Positions 18,890 to 28,839 of a stretch of DNA of 34,041 bases are shown one piece after another. Location of the stretch: assembly GCA_003427395.1 (NCBI GenBank), contig BFEA01000252.1:1025978-1060018 (forward strand), given 5' to 3'. The position numbers and the translations under genes are program-made. The notes beneath the pieces are model-generated. The model was not told the DNA's origin and did not search any database. It saw nothing but the letters and a program-made list of their open reading frames with translations. The stretch's first letter is position 1. Every line of letters begins with the position of its first letter. Source of the DNA: Chara braunii (taxonomy: Eukaryota; Streptophyta; Charophyceae; Charales; Characeae).

Positions 18890-20059
18890 AATGTGAGGGT
18901 AAATAATTTTTTGCTTGCATCCGGTCACAATCTGCACTTTGAAGTCCATTGCCACTCCTCCGGGTCGAAGGGGAACTCTGCGAGCGGGGTTTTCGGACGG
19001 AACGCTACCCAGTCGTCTTGCTTCCGAAGCACCTGGATTCGGTGCAGATATGTCTTTTTCCACCATCTCTGGCTACTTGGATGATACCTCCTAAGCCGGT
19101 TATCCTCTTCGCGGTGGAAGACGTTCACAAGCACTTCATGAGTATCAATCACTACGGCACTCCCCGCACTCTCTGTATCCTCCGAGACTGCTACTCAGTT
19201 GCGCTCTTCTAATTGCGGATCTTTACGTAGAATGCGTACCCAATCTAAAGGGACTGCAAAAATCAGCTCTTCCAGGTTCTTCTCGATGTTGTGACAGTAT
19301 ATCAGGGAGGTCTTATTGTTCAAATGATTTCTAGTTCCTTGTTTCTACCTCCCATAAATCACGGATTCTCACCACCCCTCTCTTGACCCATCTGCTCCAC
19401 AGGGGGGCCGAACTGCAATAAACCTTCCCGTACCGGTCTGTAATACATTTGTTCCCGAACAGCGGTTGCCTTGCCACTTCCTCCCACCGGTTCGGTGAAC
19501 TTCTGTCTGGCAAGGACAATTGGCGCCATGCCTGGAGGTACTTGATCCAGAAACCGTCTTTGATCAAGTCCCCTCTGGCAGCCGCCCGACCCGTGTCCGC
19601 TTGGGCCCTGGATCGATGCGGTAAGGTCCAGGAACGATCCTCTAGCTAGGTGAGGGGGTCGACCTTCGGAGGGGCCTGTGGGGCTAGGCGGGCTATCTGC
19701 TCGTGGGCCAGGGTTCTCCAAGGGAGACCAGGGGTGAATAGTAAGCGTTTAATTCATTGGATGAACAGTGCTTTGACCTGAAATACCGGGTCCAAAATCC
19801 CAAGGCCCCCTTTCTCCTTTGGTTGCGTGATCGCTGGCCATGCCACCCTGTTAATCACGTTCGAAAGATTGCAATTCCCTCTCCACAGCAGTGCAGTGCC
19901 CTGCCTTTTAAGTGCTCCGACTGCCTCTTTGCTGAGGGCCCATATCGCAGATTTATACCACAGGGCGACCAACACAGCGTTATTAATGGTCAATGCTCTG
20001 CCGACCAATGACATATGATTATCATTCCGTTGCGCCATTTTTTCTAGGGCAAGTTTCAA
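18890..20059 (-). pseudogene. LINE-A ORF2, post-RT region
   Basis: Fragments in shifting frames match the other LINEs: 'LLWRGNCNLSNVINRVAWP' and 'KGGLGILDP' (20,059-19,754; LINE-C has 'FLWRGNHELPHVI' and 'KGGLGIIDP'), 'PLFGNKCITDRYG' and 'RIRDLWE' (19,567-19,331; LINE-C has 'LLGNKWITDRHG'), then 'FPFDPEEWQW' (about 18,965; LINE-B has 'LEFDPAEWAW'). At least two frameshifts are needed. The region ends at the 8-bp target site of the inserted element at 18,881. Confidence 0.85.
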
Positions 20060-20193
20060 AATTTAGTCATCATTGGAGGCAGGCCTGCCCCATGCCGTCA
20101 TCAAGACCCCTAAAATTCTTACTGGGGCTATTTCTGGCACCCATTTAACCCTCGGCCGCTCTGCGGGCGCACCCCCTGGTGGTGGATCCACCA

Positions 20194-20781
20194 TCAAAGT
20201 GTCTTGTTACCCCAATTAACTGTCATGTCAAACACCGCTGTGAACCAGTCCCTGAGTTTATGAATTTCTTCCATATTCTCCAGTGAGGCATCCACCATCA
20301 CAGTCAGGTCATCTGCAAACATAAAGCATAGAGGGATCACTTCCTCAAGGATGGCGGACAACGAAAGTTTCCTGATGTCCTTATTCACTCGAACATTTGT
20401 TGCCAGCGCCTTCATTACTATAATAAACAAAAAGGGGGTCAGCGGGTCCCCTTGACGGACTGACCGTCGCAAGGTGATTTCCGGGGCCAAAGTCTCATTG
20501 ACTACCCTAGTTGTGGCATTCTGGTGCAAGATCGTGGTCCATCGCCGGAAGTGCAGCCCGAAATTCATTTTTTCCACGCATCTGTCCAAAAATAGCCAGT
20601 CCACATGATCATATGCTTTCTCAAAGTCTATGAAGGCCACGGTCGCATTGCATTTGTCATGTCTCACCAGTCTCAAGAGCTCGTTTACTAGGAGAATGTT
20701 ACCTTGTATATTCCGCCCCTGTACGACACCTGTTTGTGTCGGGTAGATGAGATCATCCAAAATTGGAATCAGGCAGTTCAC
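20194..20781 (-). pseudogene. LINE-A ORF2, RT catalytic core
   Basis: An open frame of about 195 codons holds the RT catalytic motifs in order: 'GVVQGRNIQGNILLVNEL', motif A 'FIDFEKAYDHVDW', motif B 'RQGDPLTPFLF' and motif C 'FADD'. All the catalytic aspartates are present, unlike in LINE-B. The frame is broken on both sides by frameshifts. This is the best preserved coding segment in the window. LINE RTs copy their own RNA at a nicked genomic site; here the element cannot make a complete protein. Confidence 0.93.
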
Positions 20782-21275
20782 AGGGCTTTCGCGAGCATCT
20801 TGTACACCACCGTGAGCAGAGTAATTGGACGGTAGTTCCGAATGTCCATCTTGTCCTCTTTTTTATGTAGTAGGGTGAGAACGCCTTGTCCCACTAGCTC
20901 CCCCCTACTACCGAACTCCCAGACCTGTCTATAATATTCCATAAGGTCGGGGGCCATGAGTCCCCAAAAAGCTTCCCAAAATTCCTTCAGAAATCCATCG
21001 AGACCCGACGCTTTCTCCTCCTCCATTTGCATCAATGCTGTCCAGATCTCCTCCTTGGTCAACGGGCTGTCCAGTTGAGCCCTCTGTTGTTTTGTCAAAC
21101 TTTTAGTAAGCGGTTGTAGGAAGGTGGTGATCTCCTCCTCTCTATTGGGCCCATCCTGTTGAGAGCATCTAGAGGTAAACAGGTCCTTAAAAAAGGACCG
21201 CGCAATCTGAGCGCATCGGGGGGTGGAAGTTACCACGTCCCCAGAGCCCTGATGTGGTTCATACAGGGCCTAAAT
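20778..21275 (-). pseudogene. LINE-A ORF2, N-terminal RT region
   Basis: The frame contains the fingers-region signatures of LINE reverse transcriptases: 'EEKASGLDGFLKEFW' (usual form KaPGpDGf..eFy) and 'LLHKKEDKMDIRNYRPITLL' (usual form LipK..p.....yRPIsLl), followed by 'YKMLAKAL'. It ends at 20,778 by a small deletion/frameshift; the following RT core continues in another frame with 'VNCLIPILDDLI'. Upstream, coding continues to about 21,275 ('GSGDVVTSTPRCAQIARSFF'). The copy is therefore inactive. The clean truncation before the endonuclease fits incomplete reverse transcription. Confidence 0.9.
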
Positions 21276-21363
21276 GAATGTTCTGCATGTCCCTGCTCTG
21301 GCTAGGCCAAAGTATTTTTTATCAATCGAGCCCTCAATTTGATAACGAGTCATTCTTGCTCAG

Positions 21364-22780
21364 ATGCGCATGCCCTGCCATATCACCCGTAGCTCAATTG
21401 CATACCCCTCTTACAGACTCTCCTCTCATCTCCTCGTATGTTTCAACATCGACAAGGCTTGGCCTTTTGTCTCAACGAGTAGGACTGAGGGAGTGGCAAG
21501 GACGATCAACAAACCTTCTCAAACCGAAAAAGTAGGATTGGTCAGTCCAACCACAGACCGCGACACAGCCTCCTTTAAACATGCTGTTCAAAATGCCACC
21601 TTGATGCACCACAACCCACAAATGGACAAGACAACACTGAGCATCATAGATAACGAAGCACTCAAATTCTTTATTAAAAAAACAAAAGTTGAAGGCAAAC
21701 CAGTCACAGAAAAACAGTAAATAGAAGGAAAACAAGAAGAAGTGATTGTGTGGAAACACGCTGATGGGAACGTGTCCAAGTTGGACAACCTTCACGAAAT
21801 GCAAGGTATGGTTTTCAATTTTGTAAGCAATGGAGCAGATCTCATGCCGACACAGAAGAGAAAGTGGATTATAGAAACAATACAAAATGAGGTAAAACTC
21901 AAATATCGGGGAAGCCTTTTCTTTGCAGAACTTGGGTCGTAACAATATCATGGTGGTCTTCAACCATGAAGATCACGTACGGATCACAACAAAAATGCAG
22001 TCCGAGACCTACAGCGAATCGATCTGCACGATAGCCAAATTCATGACCCAATTAAATATACCAGGTAATTCCGTACTTTAGATTTCTTCCCATTCATCAA
22101 CGAATTTGTATTCAACCGGGATTCCACGGTACAGACTGGAGAAACAGTCTCCAACAAATAAAACCCTATAATTGATCATGCGGACTCCAGATTGGGTGTG
22201 ACACTACGTTGATCAGAAACCAACAATGCAAAAACCTAACATTTACCCCCTTGCAGACAATAGTTGGCAGAAGAAAGCAGTAGACAACGTAATAGGGAAT
22301 CCAACAAAGATAAACACCAACCCCTTAATTGACTCTAGTGTGGTTAGAAATGAGAAAGGTAGGGAAAATCTGTTGTGGGACTTGGAAGCAGTCCGAGAAC
22401 AGGTAGAACATGAATACAACAAAGAACCAACATCTCTTCAAGAAATGCTGAGACCGATGGAACAAGAGCCCCTATAAAAAATGGTCAAGACACAAACATA
22501 CAACAAACGCAAGCTGGACGAAGTAGACTTCAAGAGGATGACAAAGATGGGTCTCAAAAAGCGGAAGGCAATGAAGTTGGAGGAGAAGCAGGAGATAGAA
22601 CAGAGCCATGCAGACGAGGAAAGGAAAATTACGGTTTCCGATTCCCTCGACAACGGTGCAGACAACAGAGCAAGTAAGGACAGTGAAGGAACAGGAAGGA
22701 AAACCACAGCTAGTGTGTCGGAGTCCCAACGACCTCTTCACTGGCTGAGGGAATACATAAAAAAAGGCCAAGAGGGATAG
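21364..22780 (+). pseudogene. LINE-B ORF1-like region
   Basis: Broken frames encode a hydrophilic protein. The segment 'MPTQKRKWIIETIQNEVKLK', 'YRGSLFFAELGS' then, after a frameshift near 21,940, 'NNIMVVFNHEDHVRI' resembles the ORF1 pattern of plant LINEs (a DUF4283-like RNA-binding fold: 'W.....v.v..l....f.f.F...ed...vl'). Beyond this, 22,226-22,780 encodes highly charged sequence ('KMGLKKRKAMKLEEKQEIEQ'). Assignment to ORF1 rests on its position before the endonuclease and on this weak pattern. Confidence 0.55.
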
Positions 22781-22821
22781 AGAGCGCGCGTTTGACATCA
22801 AAGCGGCCTGTCTAAAGCACA

Positions 22822-23358
22822 TTGAGAGATCTCGAAAAAATGGTGGTGGTTGTGATCCAAACAAAAAAATTAATAAAGTGGAACGCAGAGCACACACCAG
22901 AGTTCACCACCATTCACCACATCGTCAATGGAGAGGCATCACGTGTGTTTGCATTGACCAAATCAGCACGATTGACATTGATGGACACCCGCCCCTTGAT
23001 TGCGGACCAGTACGTCGAGAAACAGGGAGAATGGCAAATTGTTACAAATTTGTCCTTCACAATCCCAAGGATTGAGGAAGGACAAAATGTAGTCAATATT
23101 CTACAAAAAGAGGGATTTTCTTTGAGCGTGTACGAAACAGTTGCCTTGGACGATGCTAAGGAGGACAAACCCCCCCAAGCTAGCCAGGAGAACCAGCAGG
23201 ATCATTTTATGGACCTAGAGAGACACTCCCCTTGCAACTTCTCCCCCCTTATTGCAAAACTATCAAAGGAAACCAAGTTGAAGAGTGTCCGCCAAAGATC
23301 TGGACAAATATTACAGAAGCGATTGCCCCGAGAGCAATATGAAGGACTGGTAAAATGA
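22822..23358 (+). CDS. Unrecognised 178-codon frame within LINE-B
   Basis: An uninterrupted frame, unusually long for this decayed element. It includes 'SARLTLMDTRPLIADQYVEK', a likely beta-rich stretch 'GEWQIVTNLSFTIPRI', and an acidic/glutamine-rich linker followed by a basic C-terminus 'KLKSVRQRSGQILQKRLPRE'. I do not recognise the family. It lies between the ORF1-like region and the endonuclease, so it is probably the ORF1 C-terminal part or an ORF2 leader. Its start, at 22,822, is arbitrary because the region upstream is broken. Confidence 0.4.
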   Translation: MRDLEKMVVVVIQTKKLIKWNAEHTPEFTTIHHIVNGEASRVFALTKSARLTLMDTRPLIADQYVEKQGEWQIVTNLSFTIPRIEEGQNVVNILQKEGFSLSVYETVALDDAKEDKPPQASQENQQDHFMDLERHSPCNFSPLIAKLSKETKLKSVRQRSGQILQKRLPREQYEGLVK

Positions 23359-23624
23359 GGACGAGTAAGTAGGTTCAAAACCGACCCTTGTCTCCAAACA
23401 GTGAACATGTGGAAGTGTGGGGGAATATAAGGTAGATGATTCGATAATCACTGCGCAATAGGACCCGCCGGGTAATGAATCAATAAAGATGGATGCGAGA
23501 GATTAGGCCCCCTCCTAGGCTGTCTACCACTATGATTGAACCCCAGCCTCTTCCCCGTAGCCTCAATGATGAAGACTTTTAAAAAGGGGGCAAACACAAA
23601 GGAAGACTGTGTGGACAAGAAGAT

Positions 23625-24613
23625 ACAAGGGATAGTCGTTACGAGCTGGAGTATTAATGGACTCATAAATATTGTCGACAAAGAAAAACAAAGTGAATGA
23701 CATAATCAAAGGACTTACCGTTCACATAAATAAACCGTCAGATATCATATTGCTCCAAAAAACTCACCTCACCTGCTCAGCAGAGCACAACAAAATTTGA
23801 AACTCTTATCAAGGAAACTGGGAGGAATGAAGGACGAAATATGGTCCTCAAATAATACATCAAAGCACGAAAGGAACAACCAACCTCATACCCAGATTAT
23901 CCCGCCTATACACGACAGGGTCGATAGTCGACAAAGAGGCGAACACGATAGAGGGTAGATGATGCCTTCTGGGCGTAAAGTAGGAGGAAGAGTTCAAAGT
24001 AATCAATGTCTATTCACCAAACGACTCTTCATACAAATCGACATTTACAACAAACATCGGTTATTTGATCCCCCCTTTGTCGGCCTTCATTGTAGCCGGT
24101 AATTGGAACGCAACTATATACCCCACCACGGATCGTATAGCCAGGTCCTCGACCGATCAACTTACACAGGATGCGATGTCTATCCAAAAGTTGATGATGG
24201 ACTACAAACTAGTCGAACCATACCATACTTTGCATTTGGGGACAAGAACCTTCACATTAGTTAAAAAAAACCATGCCCACCACACCGCTTTTTCCTTCAT
24301 TGACTACTTCGTGATCTCAGGGACACTAATAGGGAGAGCTAAAAACGTTGAGATTTTCCCCCTCGCACCATACTCGGGCCTGAACCACAAACCCATCGAA
24401 CTCATAATCAGCTTCGAACAGTATGTCAAAAAAGGGTCTAGCTTTCACAAACTCAACAACTATCCGCTACTGAGCCAGATTTTTCAAGTAGGAGTTCATG
24501 AGTGTTGGCAAAATTTGAGGATGCGTATCTACCCATACAAAATCGGTGGGAGTGGTTTCAGGAAAGCTACTCCACATGATCACAGATGGTTGCTAGAATC
24601 TCAAGGAAATTAG
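23625..24613 (+). pseudogene. LINE-B ORF2, apurinic-type endonuclease
   Basis: Endonuclease motifs occur in order though in more than one frame: 'SWSINGLINIVDK' (usual SwNv.Gl), 'DIILLQKTHL' (usual ii.lQEth), 'VINVYSPND', 'FIVAGNWNATIYPTTDR' (usual GDFN....DR), 'FSFIDYFVIS' (usual s.IDyflvs) and 'YSGLNHKPI' (usual .SDH.Pi). Several metal-binding residues are lost: Glu to Lys in LQETH, Asp to Asn in GDFN, and Asp to Asn before the terminal His. The 24,065-24,613 part is open for 182 codons. This domain normally nicks target DNA to prime reverse transcription. Confidence 0.88.
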
Positions 24614-24899
24614 TGACCGACAGAAAACAAAGAAAGCAAGCGTTGGAGACAACCCATGATCGCAAAGACTAATCTGATTGGTAACCCCTCTTCTGCACTT
24701 TACACATATATTTTCGGAAAGGCAAGAGAAGAACTCACTATGTGGAGATGGTGGGAGCTAAATGGACTACAAATAAGAGCCAGAATAAACGAATACGAGT
24801 AAAGTAAATCAATGTCAAAACACATTTTTGCATGAATCAAAGCAAACTCACGGGCCAATGCGATAAAAAGTTTTAAGACCCTCTTAAATCCAACTGAAC

Positions 24900-26190
24900 A
24901 GTGATAGACAGTGGAGGAATGCTGAATGTAGCAAAGGAATTCTATGAAGAGATTTATCATACGAAAACCCCTATGCCTACTCCGCCCAGCACAAGAGAGT
25001 CAAGGACAAAAATGCTACAATACCTGGAACAAACGATATCTCAAGAAGAAGCAGAAAACTTTGGACACGACTATCACCATGAAAAAACTGCAATTTGCTG
25101 TCCAAGTATAAACAATAACAAGTCACCAGGAATCGACAGGCTAACAAAATAATTTTGGGAAAATTTTTGGCTGCTCTTAGGGGGCGATCTGCTAAACTTG
25201 TACAACGATAGTTGGCTCAAGGGTGGACTGGGAAACTTACTGAGTAGCAGCGTGGTCACTTTGTTGTGCAAAAAAGGAGAGAAAGAAGATATAAGGACTT
25301 ATAAACCCATCTCTCTTCCAACCCTTCGCTAGAAGATCTTAGCCAAAACTCTTGCCTCTCAAATCCTAGAGCTGATAGACATGCTTTCATATAGACCAAA
25401 TAGGCTTCATCCCTGGGAGATACATCCTGGACAACATACTGACCCTCAACGAAGTGGTCGACAAAGTCAAAAAAAAAATGATAAACACAATCATTCTTTT
25501 TTTTCAATTTTGAAAAGGCCTACGATCAGGTCAACGCAAGCATGGAAAAAATAGGAATGAGCCCGGATTTTAGGGAGTGGGTGCGCATTTTATATAATGA
25601 CGCCATTTGATGCGTCTAATTCAATGGCTTGCTCTCCGACTGCTATCCAATCTTCCGGTCAGTTTGCCAAGGGGACCTGCTGGTTTCCCCAATCTTTCTC
25701 TTCATGATGGAAGCAATAGCCTCATTCCTACACGAAGATCCCTCCATACACAGGCTACCAGAGATCAATGTAGGAACAACCCACCACCTACAATTCCCGA
25801 CAATAATAATGTTTGCGGGCGATCTCATGATCCTCATAGGAGCTTCAAACTCGTCGTTCAGCGTGTTAGTAAGAGTAATGAAAACATTCAGACTGGCATC
25901 AGGAATGGAGATTAATTGGAAGACAACAATCGGCTGGTGGCTATTGAAGGAGGAATTTCCCCAGCTTCAAGGCCTCGAGGCAGACATGACATGGGAGGCA
26001 ACGGAGACCCCTACACAATATCTAGGCGTCCTGCTGACAAAAGACGGCTTCGCCCCTCACATGACCCAAAATATACTTGTCAAACAAATTAACAAACTGG
26101 GTAGATGGGGTAGCACATGCACATCGTTGCTGGTCCGAGCTCTAGACATTAACACATCTATTTTTTCAATGACGTGGTATATATCGTAAA
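24900..26190 (+). pseudogene. LINE-B ORF2, reverse transcriptase
   Basis: Recognisable RT sequence in several frames with stops: 'INNNKSPGIDRLTK', 'VVTLLCKKGEKEDIRTYKPI', 'ILAKTLASQI', motif A 'FFNFEKAYDQVN' (about 25,498-25,533), motif B 'VCQGDLLVSPIFLF' (about 25,661) and motif C 'MFAGDLM' (about 25,812). The catalytic Asp of motif A is Asn and the first Asp of the usual FADD is Gly, so the domain is dead beyond its frameshifts. The frame 25,629-26,189 is open for 186 codons through motifs B and C. Confidence 0.9.
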
Positions 26191-26745
26191 TCTGGACAGC
26201 TCCGGACCATACAATCAAAGAACTTCATCGCAAAGCAAGAGTGTACTTGTGGTCGAGAGATCAAACAAAGAGAACTGTCTACCGAAGATAGTCTGACATT
26301 ACATCACAAGGAAACTAGCAAGAGGAGGTCTTGGTATCATAGACCCCCAACAAGAAACCAAAGCCCTACAAGTTGAATGGATAGTCAAACTACTGACTAA
26401 ACCTGGTACGACATGGAATAAACTGGCCTTAGACAGCATAAGAGGCCTAGCACCGACAGCCTCACCAGCAAACATGTCCGGTCTGTTTGGGGCAATGACC
26501 ATGGAATGGGGCCCAAGTACAGGGCGCAAAAACCAACGAAGAGGAAGCAGTCCAAACGAAGTCCGGTCCCCCACACCATATTGGACTGCCAAAGAAGGTG
26601 GGTAAACCCTAATCCAAGGACGAGATATTGAGGCAACCCCTGTTTGGTAATCTGTGGGTGAAAGCCAAAGTGATCATCAGTTATCCTTAACCCTAGAGGA
26701 TGGAGATGGCTATCGTGGAAATTGAGCCATGTCTGGAACGAGGAG

Positions 26746-27081
26746 CCCTCCCAGGTCAAAGGATGTCACCGACGAGACGAGAATCTACAATTCATTATTA
26801 ACTGCATCCCAGAGAGGCGAGGACAAGGATGCTACAATACCTGGAACAAACGATATCTCAAGAAGAAGTAGAAGCTTTGGACATGCCTATCACCATGGAA
26901 GAACTACAATTCAAGTTTGCTATCCAAAGTATGAACAATAACAAGTCACCCGGAATCGATGGGCCGACAAAACAATTCTGGGAAAAAGGATCGGGTGACA
27001 GAACAGGAACTTGCCTCCCAGGTCAAAGGATGTCACCGACGAGACGCGAATCTACAATCCATTATTAACTACATCCCAGAA
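26746..27081 (+). repeat. Nested duplication inside LINE-B
   Basis: A 69-bp segment at 26,746-26,814 is repeated at 27,014-27,081 ('cctcccaggtcaaaggatgt', 'caccgacgagacg', 'attattaact'). Between the two lies a 175-bp segment (26,817-26,990) nearly identical to the RT start region at 24,990-25,165 ('atgctacaatacctggaaca', 'acgatatctcaagaagaag'). Thus an RT-proximal fragment sits about 1.8 kb downstream of its normal place, flanked by a long direct repeat. Confidence 0.9.
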
Positions 27082-27522
27082 GGCTGGAAGGTGTTGTTGA
27101 GCGAAGCCTCAACCTGGAAATCGGGTGAATGGGGAGTGAGGGTGCAGGATTTAACCCCCTGAAGGGCCTATCAATTTTCCCACAAACAGCAAGGGTTGGA
27201 TACCCAGGCTGTATTTACCTCTTTCTCAATTACCCCCTCCACGCAAGGCCTCCCATCTATCCTGAATTCATGAGGTGGAAAGCACAATCCTAAGCTCTTT
27301 TGTTTTCAAAAAAGTAAGAATGTTGGGATCATGGCCAAAGACAATCTTTAGAATAGATACAGCGATTCAAGACCTGGAATTCGATCCAGCAGAGTGGGCT
27401 TGGAGACCAGACAGAAGCAGAAGTCAAATGTACCAATCCAGGAATACACAGTCAAACTGGGATACAAGTTACTCCTCAAAACAAAGGATCGCGACCCAAT
27501 GATCAAGAACAAATGGCAGAAG

Positions 27523-27687
27523 TTAAACCACCAGTACTTCCTGAAAACGCTCCCGTATACGCGGAGCGAAATTTGGAATGAACGGGCCTGGGCTGGTAGG
27601 CCCGATTCAGCCAAGTGGAAACGGCACGGTTTCCACTTTTGGCTGGCCGTATACGCGGAGCGAATTCAGGAAGTAATGGTGGTTTAA
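27523..27687. mobile_element. 165-bp foldback/MITE-like element in LINE-B
   Basis: Terminal inverted repeats of 30 bp match at 27 positions: the left end starts TTAAACCACCAGTACTTCCT and the right end is its complement with three changes. Inside are further stems, CGCTCC/GGAGCG (27,547-27,567), CGGGCCT/AGGCCCG (about 27,583-27,604) and GTGGAAAC/GTTTCCAC (27,614-27,637), and the string 'cgtatacgcggagcgaa' occurs twice. TTAA lies at each terminus, but because TTAA is self-complementary it cannot be taken as a target duplication. Confidence 0.8.
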
Positions 27688-28686
27688 TAGGTCAGGACGC
27701 TAGTTAGATCCCACAAATACCATGGAAAAAAATTCAGGTCAATCCATCCGGTCAAAATCAGAAGCCTCCAATGGCTCATCTCATACGTGGCTCTATCGGT
27801 TAACCAGTGGCTGCATATCAAAAGAAGTAAGAATGACCCCAACAGTTCAGATTTATGTGCGGTATGCTCAGAAAAATTGAGAAAATGAAACAGAAGATAT
27901 GCTACAGTGCCTGATACGCTGTAGAGAGGTGACAGAGTATTGGGCGAGGGCCTCGGATCTCTGGGATTCCCTCTTCTCTACTCCCCTCCATGAACACCCC
28001 ATCCAACTCCTTCTATGGACGAATGTTCAGAATGATCAGAAAGGTAACTAACGTTGTGGGCCATCTGGAAGGAAAGGTGCTGCTGAATCACATTGAGGGA
28101 CTCTCAAGGGAGAAGGTATGGGCGAAGACAAGGACCTTGATCCAGGCAGAGATTCTTTGTAAGTGGGCATAAGACGAGACACTCTATGCAAAGGTGTGGA
28201 CGAGGAGCAACTGAGAAGAATCAAGGCAAAATTCACTAAGGTGTGGTTCACAGGAGGCAAAGTAGCAAAGATAAACGACGTTCGCATACGGTGGAAAGAC
28301 TGGCACAACTCAGAATCAGGGTGGAGAAGGCAGAGATCCCAGCCGGCAGACGGATAAGATCTGTCCCAGGCCACGTAATATTGAAGGGCAAATTCCAAGA
28401 GTCGTCTTCCGCAGCTTCTTTTACCTTTCTTGCTCTTTATCATTTATCTGACAGGTTCATACAATGGACCTGAGAGGAAAGGTGGAAGTAAGGCAACCTG
28501 ACAGTCAATCCTCCACGATGCTGGAGTAATCAATGCTGGTGAAGGTTCCTTCGGCCAGATGGAAGGAAGCGTGGAGTGCGTTTCATGATGTAATACTTTG
28601 TTCGGACTTGCCGGTGGAATAGGAACCAGACTGATGCTCCCCAGAATGGAAATGAAGCCAGGGCCATAAGGACCTGTTTTATTTAT

Positions 28687-28704
28687 AAAAAAAAAAAAAA
28701 AAAA
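28687..28704 (+). repeat. Poly(A) tail of LINE-B
   Basis: 18 A residues follow 'aaggacctgttttatttat'. The position after the last coding match and untranslated sequence fits the 3' tail of the element. Confidence 0.75.
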
Positions 28705-28839
28705 CAATTCTCCAATCTATTCGTGGGGCGCAGCACGTGCCGGGAACCAGGCCCAGCGCTCCATATAAGAATAGACACAGAAAATTGAGATACAATGTTG
28801 AGATACAAGGGCCATTACCCGGCTTCGGTTGAAAACAGC

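Larger units (their letters stand above)
17580..21275 (-). mobile_element. LINE-A: 5'-truncated non-LTR retrotransposon
   Basis: The reverse strand reads, from high to low coordinates, the N-terminal RT region (21,236-20,778), RT core (20,781-20,194), post-RT region (20,059-19,754 and 19,567-18,925), then, after a 315-bp insertion, the zinc-ribbon region (18,520-18,230) and the C-terminal tail (18,124-17,621). The endonuclease and ORF1 are missing, as is usual for 5'-truncated insertions. Order and motifs match LINE-B and LINE-C. The 3' part shares 'atccag(a/g)ggatt(a/g)act' with LINE-C (17,610 and 28,884). Confidence 0.9.
26190..28380 (+). pseudogene. LINE-B ORF2, post-RT and C-terminal region
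   Basis: Fragments match LINE-A and LINE-C: 'KLARGGLGIIDP' (about 26,305), 'PLFGNLWVKAK' (26,637), 'ANLQSIINYIPEGWKVLLSE' (27,050; LINE-A has 'NLEELIFAVPLDWVRIL'), 'LEFDPAEWAW' (27,376), 'EYTVKLGYKLLLK' (27,445), 'VKIRSLQWLIS' (27,747) and a 'CAVC ... MLQC' zinc-ribbon remnant (about 27,857-27,912). A nested duplication (26,746-27,081) and a foldback element (27,523-27,687) interrupt it. Many stops. Confidence 0.8.
21290..28704 (+). mobile_element. LINE-B: near full-length, decayed non-LTR retrotransposon
   Basis: In order: ORF1-like region (21,364-23,358), endonuclease (23,625-24,613), RT (24,900-26,190), post-RT region (26,190-27,500), zinc-ribbon region (27,690-27,960), C-terminal tail (28,020-28,170), 3' untranslated sequence and an 18-bp poly(A) at 28,687-28,704. 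It is of the same general type as LINE-A and LINE-C. Many stops, frameshifts, a nested duplication and a foldback insertion show that it is dead. Its 5' edge is not defined; it lies just beyond the truncated 5' end of LINE-A, so the two elements are head to head. Confidence 0.88.
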
